DNA of 64,000 nucleotides from Tribonema minus (Eukaryota > Sar > Xanthophyceae > Tribonematales > Tribonemataceae). The translations under genes and the position numbers were made by a program. The notes beneath the pieces were generated by a model. The model made no database searches, was not told the origin of the DNA, and saw only the letters and a list, made by a program, of their open reading frames with translations. The stretch spans positions 620,001-684,000 of the forward strand of contig JAFCMP010000536.1 in the NCBI GenBank assembly GCA_017506865.1. The letters are read 5' to 3'. Position 1 is the stretch's first letter. Each line of letters starts with the position of its first letter. Shown piece after piece: positions 59,046 to 64,000 of the stretch.

Positions 59046-62000
59046 TCATCGTTTCAAAGCCGCGTGCCCCGACGACTTGATGTGTGCAAACAGCTTTGTA
59101 CGGCTGCCAAATGCCTGGCCGCACACCTGACACGCATTCTCCCCCCCTCCTTTGCCCCCCTTCGGCGCTGCCGCTGCCGCTGCGGGTGGGGGCTTGTCAC
59201 CCCCCTTTCTCCGCCGCCCCTTCTTCCCCCCCTTCTCAGCTGCTACGTGCATCGCACTGCCGGCCGCTGCCATGGCTGACCGGAAAACGGTTTCAGCGGT
59301 TTCAGCGGTTTCTGCGGTTTCAGCGCCCGCGCCTTGCTCCTCACTCTCGGCGCTGCTATCATGTTGAGCGTTGTCATCACCTGCTGCAGCAGCAGCGCTC
59401 ACGCGCGCGCTGACTTGCTCCAGAGCGTCGCTGTCACTATCACTGCCTTCGCGCTCCTGCGCCGCTGCTGGAGCTTTGCGCGGCGCGCGCTGCTGCTGCC
59501 GGTGCCCGCGATGGCCGCCGTGATTGAGCGCGCGCGCAATGTACGCGCTCTCAAAGTCATCGTCGGAGCTGCTGCTGCCGCTGCTGTCTGAGTCGCCGCT
59601 GCTGCCGCTGCTGCTGCTTGATGCACGCTGCTGCCGCCGCTGCTGCTGCTGCTGCTGCTTGCGCCGCCCTGCCTTGGGTAGCGGCAGCGGCAGCGGCTCC
59701 GAGCTCTCGTCAGAGCTGTCACTGGAACTGTGCTCATGTTGCTGCTGTTGTGGTGGTGGTGATGGTGTAGCATGTTGTGATGGCGGTGCCGGTGGCTTAT
59801 CTGCTGCTTCCAGGAGCTGCTTGAGAGAAGAGCGCAAGGAAAGAGCGATTGGGTTAAATAGCTAAAGTCACGCCAGAAATGCGTGCTTCCACTTCATGGG
59901 GTCTCGCCCTTGCGTAAGAGCACGGCGATGCAGCAATGCACAAGCGAAGAGGATCAAACTGCAACATCAAACTGCAACACCTACCAAGCACAGTGCTGCG
60001 GTGATACCGACCGCAGCGATCGTGACAGACACTCCCCATAGCAAGGTGATCGCGCCGTGTGCTACCTGCTGCCGCTTCGACAATTCAACCATGCACCAGG
60101 GCTCAGCGTAGATTGCCGAGCGCCGGATCTACGCTAAGCGCCGACACAGCGCGATGACCGCTATGACACCGTCGTGTTTGTCATGTCAGAGGCGTCAGAT
60201 TGGGAGTGCATGCAACGCACGACAGCTGGGCGTAGTAGAGTACCTGCGACCCGTTGCGCGCAGTAAGCGGCGGCGCTGGTGACTGACTATTGAAACACGA
60301 TGATTCGTAGCCCTGAGCGTGATGCTGAAGACAAACCCAACCCCAGCTTTGTCCGCAATGCGCACAATGGTCAGCGAGCGCTGCCGCATCCCATACACAT
60401 GTACATACACGACCCTCCACCCCTGCAACTTCCGAGTATGTACAGCAGACGAAATGAGGATGTCACATGCTGTTGCCGTTACACAATGGCAGTAGAAAGT
60501 GTAACATCCTTGCATCCTTGTTTGAGTACATGGGGGTAGGTATGTGGGTGCTGTCACAGCGATCAGAGCCGTTCGACCGTCATCGGCCGCCGCGGCGCGC
60601 TCCACATGCGTAGCCCAGTCAGTTGAGCACGTGCCCTGCGTTCCTTCTGTTACGCACGTACTTGCACACTAGTCACACCACATCAATGCTTGTGCGCGTG
60701 CATGCATAAATCAAGGACTTCTCTGAAGCACTTGCGTATACTGCTGTTGCTTTTATGCACGCATGTACATGGGCATGTACGGTTAGACTGAATGCATGTA
60801 CTTTTATTATATTCCACTTGTGGCTGTGGAAATGCCATGTTGTAGGTGTGTCGCCTTGTTCTCACTCTTGGATGTAGCATGGAAAGCTTGCACGCCACAC
60901 CCCGCCCCCCACATCACCCCCAACAAAGCACCCGCAAGCGACTGTCCCCCACATACTAGCAGGGATACCAAACAAAGCTACAAGACTCTCCCCCCACAGA
61001 CAGACCCGTCTTAGGGCCACCCAGCTCCACGCAGACTCCATCTCAAAGTTTTCATGCAGGCCAAGGTCACTATAATGGGCCCTGAACTGGAGATTGTGGC
61101 TATCTACGTGAACCCCGATATCATGAAGATAAGCAGAGGGCGTCACTGGGCGCCAGGCGCTGACGCTAGAAAGAAAGGCTATATAACTAAGCAAAGCATC
61201 GCATCCTTGATGAGCGGGACGGTGGTTCACCGGGCCTCCCATATCACCCCCAACAAAGCATCCGCAAGCGACTGTCCCCCACACACTAGCAGGGATACCA
61301 AACAAAGCTGCAAGACTCTCCCCCCACAGACAGACCCTTCTAAGGGCCACCCAGCTCCACGCAGACTCCATCTCAAAGTTTTCATGCAGGCCAAGGTCAC
61401 CATGATGGGCCCTGAACTGGAGATTGTGGCCATCTACGTGAACCCCGATATCATAGAGATAAGCAGAGGGAGTCACTGGGCGCCAGGCGCTGACGCTAGA
61501 GAGAAAGGCTATATAACTAAGTAAAGCATCGCCTCCTTGATGAGCGAGGTCACGGCTCACCGCAGGCTGCAAGCCTGACAAGATATTGCCATTTACCGCT
61601 GCGAGTAACTTGTGGTTGGTGCCGTGGCGTGCAGCCGACTCCGCTTGCTCTCCAAGCACGCCAAGCCGCTGCCTGTCCCTCCTCCGCACGCCAGCCAGGG
61701 CTTCCGAGACACCACCACACGTTTGAAGTTCTCTCGAAGGGGCTACGCACGCTGGCATCACCTGAGGGCCGCTGGTGCTAGCTCCTGCAAGCCCTGCAGC
61801 CCAGCCCACCCACCAAACCAGCCGCATTCGCTGCCACGCCTTTCGGCGTTAACGAGCTTGGGACGCTGTTTGTACTTGTACATATATATACCGTCATGTC
61901 GCTATTTAAGCCGGCCGGACACCTAATCAAAGTGATATTTGGCCCCAAAACTATTTAAGCCTGGGTAATATATTCGCTGGATGCAATATAAGCCGACCCC

Positions 62001-63309
62001 CCATTTGGTGTGCGTATAGCTGCACAAGTTGGTGCGTGTAGCTGCTTGCACGTTGAAGTGAAGCTGCTGTTGCTGCCTGCACGAGAGGCTCAGGATGGCC
62101 TCTTGAAGATATCCGTGATGCAACGCTGCGCTCCGCAGCCCACCTCTGAACGTCTGCAGCCCACTTCTGAGCCTGTTTCAGCTTCGTACGCAGCAGCCGT
62201 CGAAAAACATGTAAAACTCAACAACAACTTGAACTAAAACGCCGTTTTTCTGTACCGCGCCAAACAGCCACGTGTGGGCTTGTTGTGTGTGGCCTTTGAG
62301 GGTGGCTTATAGAGGTCAACCTAATATAAGCCTGGGGATACAAAGGCTTGATTCGATTTGCTTGTCCGACGTATACAAATGCCTGTTTTAATTAGGTGAC
62401 CGGCCGGCTTAAATAGCGACATGACGGTATAAATGTGAGTGTCGCCTCACCTCTTCAGCCAGCAGCGCCGCCTCCAACTCCGCAACAGTCATCGACGCCA
62501 CGTCGCGGTCCACGCCAGTTACGCCATCGTCAGTTACGCCATTTTCAGTTACGTCAGTTACATCCAGCAGCGCGGCCTCCAGCTCCTCCACGGTCATCGA
62601 CGCAACGTCGCGCTCTAGGCCACCTGCGGTGATGTCGGGTGCGCCGTCGCCGGTCGCATCCTGCAGTGCCGCACCACAAAGCAATATATATGCAGTGATA
62701 TGCATGAGCTTGCAGCGCGTGTGCCAGGACTGACGTCAGCCGATTGGGGTGATCCAGCTGCATTTCGCGGAATGCTACTTGATGCGCTAATGCCTGTCAG
62801 AGGTGACGTTGAAAATGCTAGCCACCTACGTGGGGCTATATCACACTTGGACCGTGCTGCAGCATGGTAGCCTACATTCCCATCCACCGGTTGTCCGCTC
62901 CCTATTTCTGGAAATCCTACCGAGCCAAAGTGACACCAGCCGCAAGACCAAGTTGAACTTGTATCTGCGACGCCTCCGACTGATTGGCTGATCGTTGACT
63001 GCATTAGTTTGTCCTTAGCTTCAACCTCAACTTGAACTCCCCATCTGCGATGCCCTCCAATTGGTTGGTGAACTGCTCACACGGCCACCGGAGTGACACC
63101 TATAAGCACTGTCTCGAGCCACAAAGACAAGTTCGACTTACCTCGCCGCCGCCGTCTGACCGCTGGGTTGACGGCTCATTGCCATCTGAATCGCTGTCTT
63201 GAGCCTCCGCCAACGCCTCTCGCAAAAGCTCCACATCTAGCTGCTCCAGCCTCTTTTTGTGCGCCTTGCTCGCCTCGTGATTGCCCATCTGCTTCTCAGA
63301 CTTGAAGTC
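59046..63309 (-). CDS. DNAJC21/JJJ1-like co-chaperone, C-terminal three exons
   Basis: Minus-strand exons 63142-63309, 62451-62660 and 59046-59816 join in phase 0 (56, 70 and 256 residues). The first starts FKSEKQMGNHEASKAHKKRL, the C-terminal half of the U1-type zinc finger of DNAJC21 proteins (F-K-S-x-K-x-x-x-N-H-x-x-S-K-x-H). The last ends with the second C2H2 finger, CQVCGQAFGSRTKLFAHIKS then GHAALKR and TGA, matching that family's C-terminus. Family members pair with Hsp70 in late 60S ribosome maturation. The J domain and the Cys half of finger 1 must lie beyond base 64000. Between the fingers are Ser/Asp- and Gln-rich stretches. Exon 62451-62660 contains an internal duplication of RDVASMTVEELEAALL. 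A TIR element and a tandem duplication sit in the last intron. Confidence 0.85.
60905..61550. repeat. two-copy tandem duplication, about 329 bp
   Basis: Bases 60905-61233 and 61237-61550 are direct copies with few changes. Both strands are open across most of it: plus reads KVTIMGPELEIVAIYVNPDI in each copy, minus reads LLSYIAFLSSVSAWRPVTPS in each. The plus reading slightly recalls the strand pattern of endonuclease/exonuclease/phosphatase domains of LINE elements, but copy 1 has a TAG in that frame. It lies in an intron of the DNAJC21-like gene. Confidence 0.85.
61889..62429. mobile_element. non-autonomous TIR DNA transposon (MITE-like)
   Basis: A 541-bp element is bounded by 39-bp terminal inverted repeats (TACCGTCATGTCGCTATTTA onward through AAGCCGGCCGG and CACCTAAT) at 61889-61927 and 62391-62429, with a single mismatch. 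A TA dinucleotide at 61887-61888 and 62430-62431 is a plausible target-site duplication, as for Tc1/mariner-like or PIF/Harbinger-like elements. TAAGCC words recur inside both ends. No transposase ORF is present. It lies in an intron of the DNAJC21-like gene, 19 bases after its 5' splice donor begins. Confidence 0.85.
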
Positions 63310-63384
63310 CTGTAGGGGAAGGAGAGTCACATCATGAAGTTGCTGATTGTCATCATGCGTGTGTGTGTGTGTGTGAGTGCGGGG

Positions 63385-63660
63385 GGGGGGGGGGGGGGGG
63401 CTCGTAATTGCCCATCTGCTTCTCGGACTGAAGTCCTGTAGAGGATGAAGAGTCACAGGGTGAGGTTGCTGATTGGCACCATGTGTGCAGGGGGGGGGGG
63501 GGGTCGTGATTGCTCATCTGCTTCTCGGACTTGAACGTCCTGCAGATAATGAGAGTCACATGGTGAGGTTGCTGATTGTCATCATACGTGTGGGGCGGGG
63601 GGGGGGGGAGGCTCGTGATTGCTCATGTGCTTCTCGGACTTGAAGCCCTGTCGGGCGCAG
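63385..63660 (-). repeat. array of DNAJC21-like exon 5'-end copies
   Basis: The exon start at 63270-63309 (DFKSEKQMGNHE, with acceptor CTACAG) is repeated three times upstream, near 63398-63440, 63503-63545 and 63610-63655, at about 105-bp spacing. The intron-side word GAGAGTCACATGGTGAGGTTGCTGATTG is duplicated with it, and G runs separate the units. Confidence 0.92.
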
Positions 63661-64000
63661 AGTCAGGTACGTAGTGAAGTTATTGATGTCATCACGCGCA
63701 AGAGGGGGAAGGGGGGGGAGAGGAGAAGACAGGGGTGGGGCCTGAGGGGGTTCGCCGCTCGCGATGGCCGCTATTCGACTTTTCTCACGCACTGCCTGAG
63801 GTTGAAGTATCACTTGAAGTAGTACTTGAAATAGGACTTGATGTGTGTTGATCACTCATCAACCCGGTGAAAGCCGCGTGCTGCTGGCGCATATGACAAG
63901 CTCAGTGCGCGCATCAAGCATGATGCGGTGCCGAACTCAAAGCCTACACCTTACCCCGACCCTAACCCTACGCAGGCGTGTGCAGCAGCGCATGCAGTTT

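Noticed and set aside
60862..61827. 321-codon minus ORF
   Set aside because: It spans a tandem duplication and its flanks, has no known motif, and the plus strand is equally open. I list the repeat instead of a gene.
63556..63855. Extra DNAJC21-like exon (AVREKSRIAAIASGEPPQ)
   Set aside because: An acceptor-like CTCAG precedes it, but no good donor follows and the decayed finger copies overlap the same stretch.
1..64000. tRNA, rRNA and other structured RNA genes
   Set aside because: I looked for tRNA-like box patterns and rRNA words and found none that I could support by eye.

Overview
This looks like nuclear DNA of a GC-rich unicellular eukaryote, most likely an alga. It has long GT-AG introns, no operons, a protein set (ammonium transporter, type-1 membrane serine carboxypeptidase, DNAJC21-like co-chaperone) that is eukaryotic, and many interstitial copies of the telomere word CCCTAA/TTAGGG. 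A haptophyte or similar protist would fit, but no marker gene in the window settles it.

Layout, left to right. (1) 180-3057, minus: part of an EF-hand protein. (2) 3.1-7.3 kb: no recognised gene; a GCAGCGCTC minisatellite and decayed copies of the 3' end of the next gene. (3) 7317-20324, minus: an 11-exon, 928-residue S10 serine carboxypeptidase with FnIII, EGF-like and transmembrane parts. (4) 20325-20683: 359-bp head-to-head spacer. (5) 20684-35435, plus: a 12-exon, 517-residue AMT-type ammonium transporter. (6) 37269-39270, plus: a 3-exon, 134-residue secreted Cys-rich repeat protein, with a foldback repeat and an antisense ORF in its second intron. (7) 41709-48677, minus: a 7-exon UBA-domain protein. 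(8) 48.7-59 kb: repeat-rich, with a large hairpin, a direct repeat, and a trypsin-fold ORF that lacks catalytic residues. (9) 59046-63309, minus: the last three exons of a DNAJC21/JJJ1-like gene whose 5' part lies beyond the window; one intron holds a 541-bp TIR element. I rebuilt exon structures by hand from splice sites, and reading phases agree across every junction of the carboxypeptidase, ammonium transporter and secreted-protein genes.

The outstanding feature is how the introns are built. Most introns contain several decayed, direct, tandem copies of the neighbouring exon-intron junction. Copies upstream of an exon carry its 5' end with the acceptor side; copies downstream carry its 3' end with the donor side, often still followed by GTGAGT. 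Five genes show this, on both strands. It suggests that these introns grow by local tandem duplication of splice junctions, leaving arrays of decoy splice sites. The word TTGAAG/CTTCAA and short telomeric tracts are scattered through the same introns.

The carboxypeptidase and ammonium transporter share one spacer and both could serve nitrogen acquisition; this is inference from position and family only.
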